Origin: CAZAPG01 sp964486935
GTDB taxonomy: Bacteria > Chloroflexota > Anaerolineae > 4572-78 > J111
Assembly: GCA_964486935.1 (NCBI GenBank)
Contig: CAZAPG010000025.1
Coordinates: 1 to 64,000 of the forward strand
Length of the DNA: 64,000 nucleotides
Direction: 5' to 3'
Positions 48,153-57,391 of the stretch are shown here, one piece after another. The first letter of the stretch is position 1, and each line of letters begins with the position of its first letter. The position numbers and the translations under genes were made by a program. The notes below the pieces were generated by a model, which saw nothing but the letters and a program-made list of their open reading frames with translations, did not search any database and was not told where the DNA came from.

Positions 48153-48486
48153 TAAGTTTACCTCGTAACTTGAAAATTTTGAGACTGTGGTAGTTCATCA
48201 GTCTCTGCCCGTAAAATAGAGAAGGGGAAACCCTTTGCCCGCCTGGCGTTGGATTGCCGGGGTTACAATGAATTTACGGAGAGACGTTAAACCGAGAAGT
48301 TGAAGAATTTTGGATGAAAAGAGCCTGTTGAGCCTGACAACTTTAGGGCAGGGGGTCGGCAGAAGAATTACAATGGATGGGAGTTTGAGCCAATGTAATT
48401 AGCTCAGATAAACGCAAAAGTTGCCGGGTGAAGCATATCACAGAGCCAGCCATTTTGCAATTTTATCAAAATTACAGGCCGTTTCA
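48153..48486. other. Non-coding gap between lipoprotein and receiver-ATPase genes
   Basis: This 334-bp stretch contains a 7-bp inverted repeat GAGACTG/CAGTCTC (48181-48187, 48199-48205) in the leader of the lipoprotein gene and a small hairpin GGGGAAACCC near 48225. I see no credible gene, tRNA or strong promoter. Confidence 0.5.
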
Positions 48487-49626
48487 TTATCTGGTTATAT
48501 TGGTAGTGGCCTCAGCCACTTGCCGGGTCAGTTTGACCAGCGCTTTAGCTCCCAAACTTTCCGGTTTTGAAAGCACCAGCGGATTTCCCAGGCTGGCGGC
48601 CAGGTAAAATGCCTCGGGTGCGGGCGGAATAACCCCGGCCACACCAACTCCCACGGCCTTTTCTATTTCGGCGGGCATAATTATGGTGTTTGATTGCCCC
48701 CGCGTGACCAGCACCAGATGGGTGCGGTTGAGAACCCCCCAATCTCGCAGCAAAGATATATCCGCCTGGGCGCAAGCCAGAGAAACCGGCTCTGGCTCTG
48801 TAACCAGCAATATCCGGTCGGCCTTTTCCAGCGCCGCGCGGCTGGCATAATCGGCTATCAGGGGTAAATCTACAATAAGGTATTCTGTCTCTTTTAACAA
48901 TATTTCGATAATTACTTTGACGTGTACCGGCGTTAATAAATTATCGGTAAATTGTTGGGGCGCAACCAGCACCCCCATACCCGAAGCGTGGCGTATCAGC
49001 CGGTGGGTTACGTCTTGAGGTTTAATCTGATTTGCTTCTAGGGCTAACAGGCCGCTCAAATCTTGCGATGGCGATAACCCCAGATTATGGACTACCGTAC
49101 CGCGGTGGGCGCGCAGTTCAAGCAACGTTACGGTGTGTCCGCTTGTTGAAGCCAGTACCGCAGCCAAATTGACCGCAACGGTTGTAGCGCCAACGCCGCC
49201 TTTAACACCCGCTACAATCACCAACTCGTTTTTTGGTATTCTGGTTCGGCTGGCTCGCAGCAAAAGCGCGTTGGCCCTGGCCAACAGTTCTTTGGGTGAA
49301 GCCGGTTTTTCCACGTAATCGTCGGCGCCGGCCTCAAACCCCTCAAGCTTGTCATTAAGCTGGTGCTTGGCGCTTAAAATGATAATGGGTATCCACGAGG
49401 TAGCCGGGTCGGCTCGTAATCGCTGGCACACCTCTAAGCCGCTCATACCGGGCATCATGATATCTAAAATTATCAAATCGGGGTTAACGTTTTTAGCCTG
49501 AGTCAAACCCTCCAACCCGTTTTCTGCCACAGTTACCCGATATCCTGCTTTTTTAAATACATGCGTGGCCACGCTCAAAGCCATTTTATTGTCGTCAACA
49601 ATTAACACGTGGTGCTGGGTTGTCAT
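48487..49626 (-). CDS. Response-regulator receiver fused to a CpaE/MinD-type ATPase
   Basis: The 379-aa protein has an N-terminal receiver domain (LIVDDNKM, phosphoacceptor in LIILDIMMPG at Asp55, EKPASP) and a C-terminal MinD/ParA-like ATPase with the deviant Walker A VAGVKGGVGATTVAVNL and LIVDLPLIADYAS. This arrangement resembles CpaE, which localises Flp/tad pilus assembly systems; no pilus genes lie nearby. It may be a polarity or pilus regulator acting with a distant kinase. The gene is monocistronic; ATG 49626. Confidence 0.85.
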   Translation of the reverse strand: MTTQHHVLIVDDNKMALSVATHVFKKAGYRVTVAENGLEGLTQAKNVNPDLIILDIMMPGMSGLEVCQRLRADPATSWIPIIILSAKHQLNDKLEGFEAGADDYVEKPASPKELLARANALLLRASRTRIPKNELVIVAGVKGGVGATTVAVNLAAVLASTSGHTVTLLELRAHRGTVVHNLGLSPSQDLSGLLALEANQIKPQDVTHRLIRHASGMGVLVAPQQFTDNLLTPVHVKVIIEILLKETEYLIVDLPLIADYASRAALEKADRILLVTEPEPVSLACAQADISLLRDWGVLNRTHLVLVTRGQSNTIIMPAEIEKAVGVGVAGVIPPAPEAFYLAASLGNPLVLSKPESLGAKALVKLTRQVAEATTNITR

Positions 49627-49799
49627 AATTTTTGACTCCCTGTCAATCAGCGTTGATTAGATTAAAGCCGTTTGAACGGCTATTGAAATATTCATCGTAG
49701 ATATGTACCGATTTTTATAATCAATTGTAATTAATATTTTGAACTCTGACAATAATCTGGCCAATAATCTTTTTCGGCAAACAGGCTTCACCGATACTT

Positions 49800-49828
49800 T
49801 TGGCATTCTTTTATATGTGTCTTACAAT
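49800..49828 (+). promoter_or_regulatory. Promoter of the GH63-like gene
   Basis: TTGGCA (49800-49805) and TACAAT (49823-49828) are spaced by 17 bp, with 5/6 matches each. The start point near 49835 gives a leader of about 80 nt that includes the inverted repeat GTCAAAGCG/CGTTTTGAC at 49865-49882, which could be an operator or hairpin. Confidence 0.6.
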
Positions 49829-49916
49829 AGTGTCTAATCGGTTGCCTGAAGGAAAAACCGGCGCGTCAAAGCGCGTTTTGACACTCCGGCGCCGTTGTTT
49901 CAAAGAAGAGAAAATC

Positions 49917-52592
49917 ATGTCAATGCCAAAAACAGCCGAGCATAACCGTTTGGTCGACTCGCGGGAGCGCCGGGCCGATTGGAAAGAGTGGGGGCCTTAT
50001 GTTAGCGACCGGGCCTGGGGCACCGTGCGAGAAGATTACAGCGCCACCGGCCAGGCCTGGGAATATTTTCCGCACGACCATGCCCGCAGCCGCGCCTACC
50101 GCTGGAATGAAGATGGTTTGGCCGGGGTCTGCAATCGCTTTCAAAATATCTGTATGGCCGTCGCCCTGTGGAATGAGCGCGACCCCATTATCAAAGAGCG
50201 CCTGTTTGGCTTGACCGGCAACCAGGGCAACCACGGCGAGGATGTGAAAGAATATTATTTTTACCTGGATAACACCCCCACCCACTCATATATGAAAATG
50301 CTCTACAAATACCCGCAAGTTGAGTACCCCTATCGCCTGCTGGTTGAAGAAAACCAGCGGCGGGGGCGGCACGAGCTTGAATTTGAATTGTATGACGCCC
50401 TGCGCGACGCCTTTGCCCAAAACCGTTACTTTGATATATTCATTGAGTACGCCAAAGCCTCTCAGGAGGAGATTCTCTGCCGCCTTACCGCTATTAATCG
50501 CGGCCCAGAGCCGGCCCCGCTGCACCTGCTGCCCCATCTCTGGTTTAGAAACGATTGGTCATGGGGGTACGACCGGCCCCGGCCCCAGTTGCGGCACATG
50601 GCCCCCGGCACGGTGCGCGGCCAACACCGCCACCTGGGCGAACGCTGGTGGTATGTTTCGCGTGCCGGAAATTCTCAAAATATTCCTTTCCTCTTTACCA
50701 ATAACGACACCAACCTGGAGCGGCTTTTTGGCGCGCCCAATGCCCACCGCTACCTCAAAGATAGCATCAACGACGCCCTGGTTCACAGCCACCGGCAGCG
50801 GGTCAACCCCGAACAAACAGGCACAAAAGTAGCCGCCCATTTGCAAACTACCCTTGCGCCCGGCCAATCGTTTGAGGTGTGGACGCGCTTTGCCCCCGCT
50901 CAACTGGAGACCCCTTTTGACAACTTTACAGAAATTTTTGAACAGCGGCAGGCCGAAGCCGACGAATTTTACGCCGCTATTCAATCGCCCAAACTGAGCC
51001 GGGATGAGCGGCGTATCCAGCGGCAGGCTTTTGCCGGGCTGCTCTGGAGCAAGCAGTTTTACCACTACGGTATTGATTTGTGGCTGCAAGGCGACCCGGC
51101 CCAGCCGCCCCCGCCGGAGTCTCGCAAACATGGCCGTAATTCCAATTGGACGCACCTGTACAACCTGGATGTCATCTCCATGCCCGATAAGTGGGAGTAC
51201 CCCTGGTACGCTGCCTGGGATTTGGCCTTTCACGCCCTACCGTTGGCCCTGCTCGACCCCGAATGGGCCAAGCGGCAGCTCATCCTCATGTTGCGCGAGT
51301 GGTACATGCACCCCAACGGCCAGATACCGGCCTACGAGTGGGCCTTTGGCGATGTAAACCCGCCGGTGCACGCCTGGGCCGCCTGGCGAGTCTACAAAAT
51401 TACCCGTAACGTAACCGGCCAGGCCGACACCGTTTTTTTGGAGCGCGTGTTTCACAAATTGCTGCTTAATTTTACCTGGTGGGTTAACCGCAAAGACGCC
51501 CACGGCAACAATATTTTTGAGGGCGGCTTTTTGGGCATGGACAACATCGGCGTGTTCGACCGCAGCGCCGAGTTGCCGACCGGCGGCCACCTGGAGCAAG
51601 CCGATGGCACCGCCTGGATGGGAATGTATTGCCTCAACATGCTGGCCATTGCCCTTGAATTGGCCCGCACCGATATTGCCTACGAGGACGTAGCCACCAA
51701 ATTTTTTGAGCACTTTATTTATATTGCCCAGGCTATTACCCACCTGCATGGCCGCGAAGGCTGGAGTTTGTGGGATGAAAATGATGGCTTTTTTTACGAC
51801 ATACTCCACACTCCTGATGGCCGCCACATTCCGCTGAAGCTCCGTTCTTTTGTGGGGCTGGTACCCTTATTTGCCGTGGAAACGCTGGAGCCGGCCCTGC
51901 TAAACAGATTGCCCCGCTTTCGGCGGCGCATGGAGTGGTTTATCAAATATCGGCCCCAACTGGTCGAAAATATCGCCTCGCTCACCCAGTCGGGCCAGGG
52001 AGAACGGCTTTTGCTTTCTATTGTTGACCGCCAAAAGCTGGCCCGTGTTTTGCCCCGCATGCTCGACGAGTCGCAGTTTTTATCTGATTACGGCTTGCGG
52101 ACCCTCTCTAAACAGCACAGCCAGCAGCCCTACACCTTTCATGTCAACGGCCAAACCCATACCGTGCGTTATGAACCCGCCGAGTCGGGCAGCGGCCTGT
52201 TTGGCGGCAACTCAAACTGGCGTGGCCCCATCTGGTTTCCGGTTAACTATTTGATGATCGAATCGCTGCAAAAATACCATCACTATTACGGCGACTCATT
52301 TAAGGTTGAACTGCCGCGACACTCTGGCAATCAGGTTACGCTCAATCAGGCAGCCGCCGAGTTATCCCGCCGCCTGATGCGCCTCTTTTTGCGGGCTGAA
52401 GCTAATGGGGGGCGTCGGCCTGTGTTTGGCGCAGTAGATTATTTTCAAACCGACCCTCACTGGCGCGATTACATCCCCTTTTACGAATACTTTCACGGCG
52501 ACATTGGCGCGGGCCTGGGAGCCAGCCACCAAACCGGCTGGACCGCGCTGGTAGCCAAACTGATTCAGCAAAGCGGCGGATTGGGAGAGTAA
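49917..52592 (+). CDS. GH63-like glucosidase
   Basis: The 891-aa protein has an N-terminal beta-sandwich domain and a large (alpha/alpha)6 barrel matching the GH63/MGH1-type glucosidases: MPDKWEYPWYAAWDLAFHAL, NGQIPAYEWAFGDVNPPVHA with conserved acidic residues, MDNIGVFDRSAELPTGGHL, NSNWRGPIWFPVNYLMIESL and ASHQTGWTALVAKLI. It probably hydrolyses alpha-glucosides such as mannosylglycerate or oligosaccharides. The start at 49917 (MSMPKTAEHNRL) is chosen because a longer frame begins inside the promoter. GAAGAG stands upstream. Confidence 0.88.
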   Translation: MSMPKTAEHNRLVDSRERRADWKEWGPYVSDRAWGTVREDYSATGQAWEYFPHDHARSRAYRWNEDGLAGVCNRFQNICMAVALWNERDPIIKERLFGLTGNQGNHGEDVKEYYFYLDNTPTHSYMKMLYKYPQVEYPYRLLVEENQRRGRHELEFELYDALRDAFAQNRYFDIFIEYAKASQEEILCRLTAINRGPEPAPLHLLPHLWFRNDWSWGYDRPRPQLRHMAPGTVRGQHRHLGERWWYVSRAGNSQNIPFLFTNNDTNLERLFGAPNAHRYLKDSINDALVHSHRQRVNPEQTGTKVAAHLQTTLAPGQSFEVWTRFAPAQLETPFDNFTEIFEQRQAEADEFYAAIQSPKLSRDERRIQRQAFAGLLWSKQFYHYGIDLWLQGDPAQPPPPESRKHGRNSNWTHLYNLDVISMPDKWEYPWYAAWDLAFHALPLALLDPEWAKRQLILMLREWYMHPNGQIPAYEWAFGDVNPPVHAWAAWRVYKITRNVTGQADTVFLERVFHKLLLNFTWWVNRKDAHGNNIFEGGFLGMDNIGVFDRSAELPTGGHLEQADGTAWMGMYCLNMLAIALELARTDIAYEDVATKFFEHFIYIAQAITHLHGREGWSLWDENDGFFYDILHTPDGRHIPLKLRSFVGLVPLFAVETLEPALLNRLPRFRRRMEWFIKYRPQLVENIASLTQSGQGERLLLSIVDRQKLARVLPRMLDESQFLSDYGLRTLSKQHSQQPYTFHVNGQTHTVRYEPAESGSGLFGGNSNWRGPIWFPVNYLMIESLQKYHHYYGDSFKVELPRHSGNQVTLNQAAAELSRRLMRLFLRAEANGGRRPVFGAVDYFQTDPHWRDYIPFYEYFHGDIGAGLGASHQTGWTALVAKLIQQSGGLGE

Positions 52593-52663
52593 ATATCCGC
52601 TCTTGCCAAGGCTCACCGGAATCTTAAAACATAACTTATCTTTTTACAGGAGCATTGCACCCT

Positions 52664-54040
52664 ATGTCTAACTGGCAAAATTACCTGCAACAAAACAAAG
52701 AGCGCTTTTTGGAAGAATTGCTGGATTTTTTACGCATCCCCAGCATTTCGGCGCTGCCGGAACACGCCCCCGATGTGCAGCGCGCCGCCGGGTGGGTGGC
52801 CCAGCGAATGAAAGCCGCCGGCATTGAGCATGTGGAAATTCTGCCCACCGGCGGCCATCCCGTGGTTTATGGCGACTGGCTGCACGCGCCCGGCAAGCCA
52901 ACCGTTCTGATTTACGGCCATTTTGACACCCAGCCGGTAGACCCGCTGGAACTGTGGGAGCACCCCCCCTTTGAGCCAACCCTCAAAGAGGGGCGCGTTT
53001 ACGCTCGCGGCGCATCCGACGACAAAGGCAATATGCTGGTGCCTGTTTTAGCCGTTGAAGCCTTGCTGAAAGGCGGAGGCGGCGCGCCGGTCAACCTGAA
53101 ATTTTGCTTTGAGGGTCAGGAAGAAATTGGCAGCCCCCAACTGCCGCAATTTATGCCCAACCATACAGAACGCTTTGCCTGCAACCTGGCTGTAAGCGCC
53201 GACGGCGGCCAGTGGAGCGAAACCGAACCCTCTATTTTGCTCTCGCTTAAGGGCGTGTGCGGGGTTGAAATTGATATTCAGGGGGCCAAAACCGACCTGC
53301 ATTCCGGCATGCACGGCGGCACCATTCAAAACCCGCTGCACGCCATGGTGCGGCTGCTCGATTCCATGCGCAGCCCGGACGGCAAAATTTTGGTAGAGGG
53401 TTTTTACGACGATGTGGCCGAGCTGTCCGGCGCGGAGCGGGCCGAGATTGCCCGCGTGCCCTTTGACGAAGCTAGTCATCTGGCCCGGCTGGGCGTTAGC
53501 GACATATTTGGCGAGCCGGGCTACACCACCCGCGAACGCGCCTGGGTGCGGCCCACGCTGGAGATTAACGGATTGTGGGGCGGTTTTCAGGGCGAAGGTA
53601 TCAAAACCGTGCTGCCCAACCGGGCGCGCGCCAAAATTACCTGCCGGCTGGTGGCCAATCAACACCCCCAAAAAATCATCGAGTTGCTGGCCGCGCATGT
53701 TAAAAGACACGCGCCCCCAGGCGCGCGGGTCAACATAACGCCGCTCTCGATTTTTGGCAAGCCCTACCAGATACCGGCTGACCACCCCGGCAATCAGGCT
53801 GCCCGCGCCGTGCATCTGGAGTTGTACGGTAAGGAGCCGTACTACATTCGCACGGGGGGCAGTATCCCCATTTGCGGCCTGTTTTTGGATTATTTAGGCG
53901 TTTACACCGTTGGCTTTGGTTTTGGCCTTGAGGATGAAGGCGCGCACGCCCCCAACGAGTTTTACCGGTTGAGCAGTTTTTACAAAGGGCAAACCGCTTA
54001 CGGCAAGTTGCTGCACCGGCTGGCCGAGCAGCAGCTTTAG
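52664..54040 (+). CDS. M20-family dipeptidase
   Basis: The 458-aa protein has the zinc-peptidase fold of the ArgE/DapE/CNDP group: LIYGHFDTQPVDPLELW (His/Asp ligands), ARGASDDKGNML (bridging Asp), FEGQEEIGSP (catalytic Glu and ligand), SGMHGGTI in the lid domain and a terminal GAHAPNEF (His ligand). It should cleave dipeptides or related amides. ATG 52664 or the TTG at 52655 (better spaced from AGGAG) may be the start. It stands 72 bp after the GH63-like gene, possibly in one transcript. Confidence 0.92.
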   Translation: MSNWQNYLQQNKERFLEELLDFLRIPSISALPEHAPDVQRAAGWVAQRMKAAGIEHVEILPTGGHPVVYGDWLHAPGKPTVLIYGHFDTQPVDPLELWEHPPFEPTLKEGRVYARGASDDKGNMLVPVLAVEALLKGGGGAPVNLKFCFEGQEEIGSPQLPQFMPNHTERFACNLAVSADGGQWSETEPSILLSLKGVCGVEIDIQGAKTDLHSGMHGGTIQNPLHAMVRLLDSMRSPDGKILVEGFYDDVAELSGAERAEIARVPFDEASHLARLGVSDIFGEPGYTTRERAWVRPTLEINGLWGGFQGEGIKTVLPNRARAKITCRLVANQHPQKIIELLAAHVKRHAPPGARVNITPLSIFGKPYQIPADHPGNQAARAVHLELYGKEPYYIRTGGSIPICGLFLDYLGVYTVGFGFGLEDEGAHAPNEFYRLSSFYKGQTAYGKLLHRLAEQQL

Positions 54041-54043
54041 CCT

Positions 54044-54643
54044 CTATTTGTTCATTAAATAAGCAATTGCCTTTGTCAATTCGTCAAAGCTGTTAACAAA
54101 AACAATGTGCGGGCTGTCGGCCAGCATAAAGAGAATCTCGTTACGCAATTGCCGGCCCGCATTGACATACGCCACCAGATGGGAGTGAACCATATCGCCC
54201 ACCCGCCGGCGCAGCGATTCATTATTCTTCAACTCGTCCAGTTCGCCCAGGCCAATGGGCGCAAATGTTTTGCCGCCGTTAAACCAAACAATGCTGACCC
54301 GCTTGCGGCGGGCGTCGTCCATAATTTCAAGCATGGTTACAGCCGAGATGGTTGTGGCCGTAATCTCGTACACGCGCAGTTTGGCCTGCTCCCGCGCCCG
54401 CTTTTCCTGGGGGCCGTCGATGCCCCAAATATAATCGCGCCCGTGCGTAGAGGGGTGGATTTGGGGGTCAAAATAGGGCCAGCCCTGCCTGTCCAGCCAG
54501 CGAGCCAGCGGGTCTCGGCCGGGGTTGCGCCTGGGGCCGGTTGGCCCTTGAATATTGCACGCGCCGCCGGTAAACAGCAGCGGCTCAGCGCCGGCCTGCA
54601 TCATTTCAGATGTCAACAGCATTGATTTGGTTTTATCCAGCAT
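54044..54643 (-). CDS. Nucleoside 2-deoxyribosyltransferase-like protein
   Basis: The 199-aa product contains LLFTGGACNIQGPTGPRRNP, LARWLDRQGWPYFDPQIHPS, KLRVYEITATTISAVTMLEI, VSIVWFNGGKTFAP and HSHLVAYVNAGRQLRNEI. The layout suggests the Rossmann-like fold of nucleoside 2-deoxyribosyltransferases and relatives, but the catalytic glutamate cannot be placed with confidence. The ATG at 54643 follows AAGGAGCAAGGGC and lies 11 bp inside the end of the upstream lyase gene. It is the last gene of the PDH-led minus-strand run; its metabolic link is unclear. Confidence 0.55.
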   Translation of the reverse strand: MLDKTKSMLLTSEMMQAGAEPLLFTGGACNIQGPTGPRRNPGRDPLARWLDRQGWPYFDPQIHPSTHGRDYIWGIDGPQEKRAREQAKLRVYEITATTISAVTMLEIMDDARRKRVSIVWFNGGKTFAPIGLGELDELKNNESLRRRVGDMVHSHLVAYVNAGRQLRNEILFMLADSPHIVFVNSFDELTKAIAYLMNK

Positions 54644-55541
54644 GCCCTTGCTCCTTTTTTGACTCGTCCAGTAATCCTGCGGCCCGCGCCCGGTCCAAAA
54701 CTCGCCTGGCAGTTTTAACCACCGGCATGTCAACCATTTTGCCATCCAGCGCAAACACGCCGCTGCCGGCGGCCTGGTGCGCCCGGTGCGCGTCGGCCAG
54801 CCGCTGCGCCTGGGCTATCTCCTCCGGCGAGGGGGCAAAAACGCGGTTGATGATTTCTACCTGCCGGGGGTGGATGGCCATTTTGCCCTCGTAACCCAAA
54901 TTGCGCGCTTCGATGCACTCTTCTTCCAGCCGCTTCAAATCATTCAAATCGACCAGCACCATATCAATGGCTTGCAGGCCGTAGGCGGCTGCGGCCGTAA
55001 CCACCGCGCTGCGGGCGTAAAACACCTCCCAGCCAGCGCGGGTGCGCCGCGCGCCGATATCGCCGGCCAAATCTTCCGCGCCAAACATTAGCGCCGCCAG
55101 CCGGGGGCCGGCCTGGGCTATTTCTTTCAGGTTCATAATGCCCAAGGCGGTTTCCACAATGGCCAGCAGCCGGATAGAGTTTTGCGGCCAGCCGCACTCC
55201 CGTTCGGCCTGGTCAAGAAAATTGCCGACGCGCTGCACCTGCGCCGCGCTCTCAATTTTGGGCAGCGCGTAGCCGTCGGCGCGGGCGTTGATGGTTGCCT
55301 CCAAATCGGCCTGCCAAAAAGGGGTGTCGAGGCCGTTCAGCCGAATCAACCGCTCGCTGCGGCCAAAATCAAGCGTTTGCAATGCCTGGCTTACGGTGCG
55401 GCGGGCCTGCTCTTTTTGGTTCAGAGCCACGCTGTCTTCCAGGTCCATCACAATACTATCAACATCCATCTGCGCGGCCTTGCTGATTTTACGCAGGCTA
55501 TCGCCGGGCATATACAGCACCGAGCGCCGGATTGGGGGCAT
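54633..55541 (-). CDS. HpcH/HpaI aldolase-family CoA ester lyase (CitE-like)
   Basis: The 302-aa protein has the citrate lyase beta/malyl-CoA lyase pattern: RSVLYMPGDSLRKISKAAQ, DSIVMDLEDSVALNQKEQAR, RLIRLNGLDTPF, LLAIVETALGIMNL, MFGAEDLAGDIGA and EGKMAIHPRQVEIINRVF, with the Mg-binding Glu and Asp. It probably cleaves a 3-hydroxy-dicarboxyl-CoA such as citramalyl-CoA or malyl-CoA. With the upstream MaoC hydratase it would form a two-step unit. It overlaps the next gene by 11 bp. Confidence 0.88.
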   Translation of the reverse strand: MPPIRRSVLYMPGDSLRKISKAAQMDVDSIVMDLEDSVALNQKEQARRTVSQALQTLDFGRSERLIRLNGLDTPFWQADLEATINARADGYALPKIESAAQVQRVGNFLDQAERECGWPQNSIRLLAIVETALGIMNLKEIAQAGPRLAALMFGAEDLAGDIGARRTRAGWEVFYARSAVVTAAAAYGLQAIDMVLVDLNDLKRLEEECIEARNLGYEGKMAIHPRQVEIINRVFAPSPEEIAQAQRLADAHRAHQAAGSGVFALDGKMVDMPVVKTARRVLDRARAAGLLDESKKEQGHAG

Positions 55542-55556
55542 AAGCGTCTCCTTGTT

Positions 55557-56009
55557 CTACGTACCACGCTTCAGCATCAGCATGGTGCGCTCAAACTCAA
55601 TTACCACCACGCCATGCTGGTTATGGCCAATGTGTTTGAAGCGCACAATCCCCTGGTTGGGCCTTGATTTTGACTCGCGTTTGCTGAGGATTTCGGTTTC
55701 CACGTAGAGGGTATCGCCGTGAAACATAGGGTGCGGGTGTTTGACGCTCTCATAGCTGAGGTTGGCGACCAGCGTGCCCTCGGTCAATTCCGGTACGGTT
55801 AGCCCCACGGCCAGGCCAAGGGTAAAAATGCCGTTGACCAGCCGCCGGCCAAATTCGGTTTTGGCGGCAAAATCCTCGTTAACGTGCAGCGGTTGGGGGT
55901 TCATTGTCAGCGCGGAAAACAGCACGTTGTCCATCTCGGTGATGGTCCGTCCCAGGCTGTGCTTGATAATTGCGCCCACTTCAAGCTCTTCAAAATATTT
56001 TCCGCCCAT
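55557..56009 (-). CDS. MaoC-like acyl-CoA hydratase
   Basis: The 150-aa hot-dog-fold protein has the hydratase-2 type motif with MNPQPLHVNEDFAAKTEFGR and LVNGIFTLGLAVGL, then FHGDTLYVETEILSKRESKS. MaoC proteins of this kind hydrate enoyl-CoA esters, including itaconyl- or mesaconyl-CoA. It lies between lpd and the CitE-like lyase, which suggests a hydratase-lyase pair. AGGAGG lies just upstream of the ATG. Confidence 0.88.
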   Translation of the reverse strand: MGGKYFEELEVGAIIKHSLGRTITEMDNVLFSALTMNPQPLHVNEDFAAKTEFGRRLVNGIFTLGLAVGLTVPELTEGTLVANLSYESVKHPHPMFHGDTLYVETEILSKRESKSRPNQGIVRFKHIGHNQHGVVVIEFERTMLMLKRGT

Positions 56010-56029
56010 CGCGCCTCCTCAAAGCGGGG

Positions 56030-57391
56030 CTATTTAATATGCACCGCCAGCCCCAGCGCCGCCTCCGCCGCTTCCATCAACGGCTCGCTCAGGCTGGGGT
56101 GAGGGTGCAGCGTTTCGGCCAAATCGGTCAGGGTGGCGCCCATTTCCAGGGCCAGCGCGGCTTCGCCAATCAGCGAGTCGGCCTGCGGCCCCACAATGGT
56201 GACGCCCAGCAGCACCTCATGGGCTTTGTCGGCTACAACCTGGGTAAAACCATCCCTGGCGTCAAAGGTCAGCGCCCGGCCATTGGCCCCCAGCGGAAAG
56301 CGGCCGGCGATAACTTCGTAGCCCAATTCTTCGGCCTGGGCCACGGTCAGGCCAACAGCCGCCACGGCCGGGTCGGTCCAGGCCACGCGGGGAACGGCCT
56401 GCGGCGCGTATTGGGCCGGGCGTCCGGCAATGCTTTCGGCAGCCACCTTGCCTTGTTTAAATGCCAGGTGGGCCAGCGCCGGGCCGCCGGTTACGTCGCC
56501 CACGGCGTAAATGGCCGGGTTGCCGGTTTGCATCCGCTCGTTGACCTGCGCAAAACCGCACTCATCCAGTTTGACCCCGGCTTTGTCCAGATGCAGTTTG
56601 CCGGTGCGCGGAATCAGCCCGTTGGAAACAACCACGCAGGCTGCGTCGCCGGCAGCTTGGGCCGGGTCGGACACTTTGGTTTGCAGGGCAACGCCCAGCT
56701 TTTTCAATCTGGCCTGCACCAGCCGCCCGGCCGAGGCGTCGAACTCGCTCAAAAGTTGTTGGCCTTCGGGCAGCAGCAAATGGACATCCACGCCCAGCTT
56801 GGCGTAGATGGTAGCCAGTTCAGCCGCAATGTAATCCCCGCCGATAACGGCCAGGTTGTCGGGCAGAGTGGTCAAACCCAGCGCCTGGCTGGGAGTCAGC
56901 ACCCGTTCGCCGTCAAACGGCAGGCCAGGCAGGGGCGCGGCATCGGCCCCTACGGCGATGATGCAGTGGTCAAAAATAAAGCGTTTGGCGCCATATTCGG
57001 CCTCAACGCGCAGTTCGTTTTTGTCCAGAAAAAAGGCAGAACCTTGCACAAACTCCACCTTGCGATGGTCGAGCAGCAGTTTGACCCCCTTTGAAAGCCG
57101 CTCTACCACGCCATCTTTCCATTTTTGCATTTGCGGCAGGTCAATCTGCGGCGGGCCGGCGGTCAGGCCCATTTCGGCGGAATTGGCTATCTGCCAGGCC
57201 CGGTCGGCGGCGTTGAGCAGCGCCTTGGCGGGAATACAGCCCTGAAGCAGGCAGGTACCGCCCGGCTGACCGGGGTCAATCAGCACTACCTCTTTGCCCA
57301 ACTGCGCGGCTCGCAGAGCCGCCACATAACCGCCCGGCCCCGCTCCCAGAATGGCAACTTCAATAGTGGTCGCTATATCACCAACAACCAT
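56030..57391 (-). CDS. Dihydrolipoyl dehydrogenase (E3)
   Basis: The 453-aa flavoenzyme re-oxidises dihydrolipoamide with NAD. It has AILGAGPGGYVAALRAAQLG (FAD), the redox disulfide in GGTCLLQGCIPAK (Cys47, Cys52), and the C-terminal HPHPSLSE with the catalytic His. The second Rossmann motif, usually GGGYIGxE, reads VIGGDYIAAEL, with two of the conserved glycines replaced. CIPAK replaces the common CIPSK. The start overlaps the E2 stop codon by one base (TGATG). Co-substrate preference may differ. Confidence 0.93.
   Translation of the reverse strand: MVVGDIATTIEVAILGAGPGGYVAALRAAQLGKEVVLIDPGQPGGTCLLQGCIPAKALLNAADRAWQIANSAEMGLTAGPPQIDLPQMQKWKDGVVERLSKGVKLLLDHRKVEFVQGSAFFLDKNELRVEAEYGAKRFIFDHCIIAVGADAAPLPGLPFDGERVLTPSQALGLTTLPDNLAVIGGDYIAAELATIYAKLGVDVHLLLPEGQQLLSEFDASAGRLVQARLKKLGVALQTKVSDPAQAAGDAACVVVSNGLIPRTGKLHLDKAGVKLDECGFAQVNERMQTGNPAIYAVGDVTGGPALAHLAFKQGKVAAESIAGRPAQYAPQAVPRVAWTDPAVAAVGLTVAQAEELGYEVIAGRFPLGANGRALTFDARDGFTQVVADKAHEVLLGVTIVGPQADSLIGEAALALEMGATLTDLAETLHPHPSLSEPLMEAAEAALGLAVHIK

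Noticed and set aside
55970..57094. Plus-strand ORF of 374 codons opposite lpd
   Set aside because: It is antisense to the dihydrolipoyl dehydrogenase gene and lacks a start signal and any family motif.
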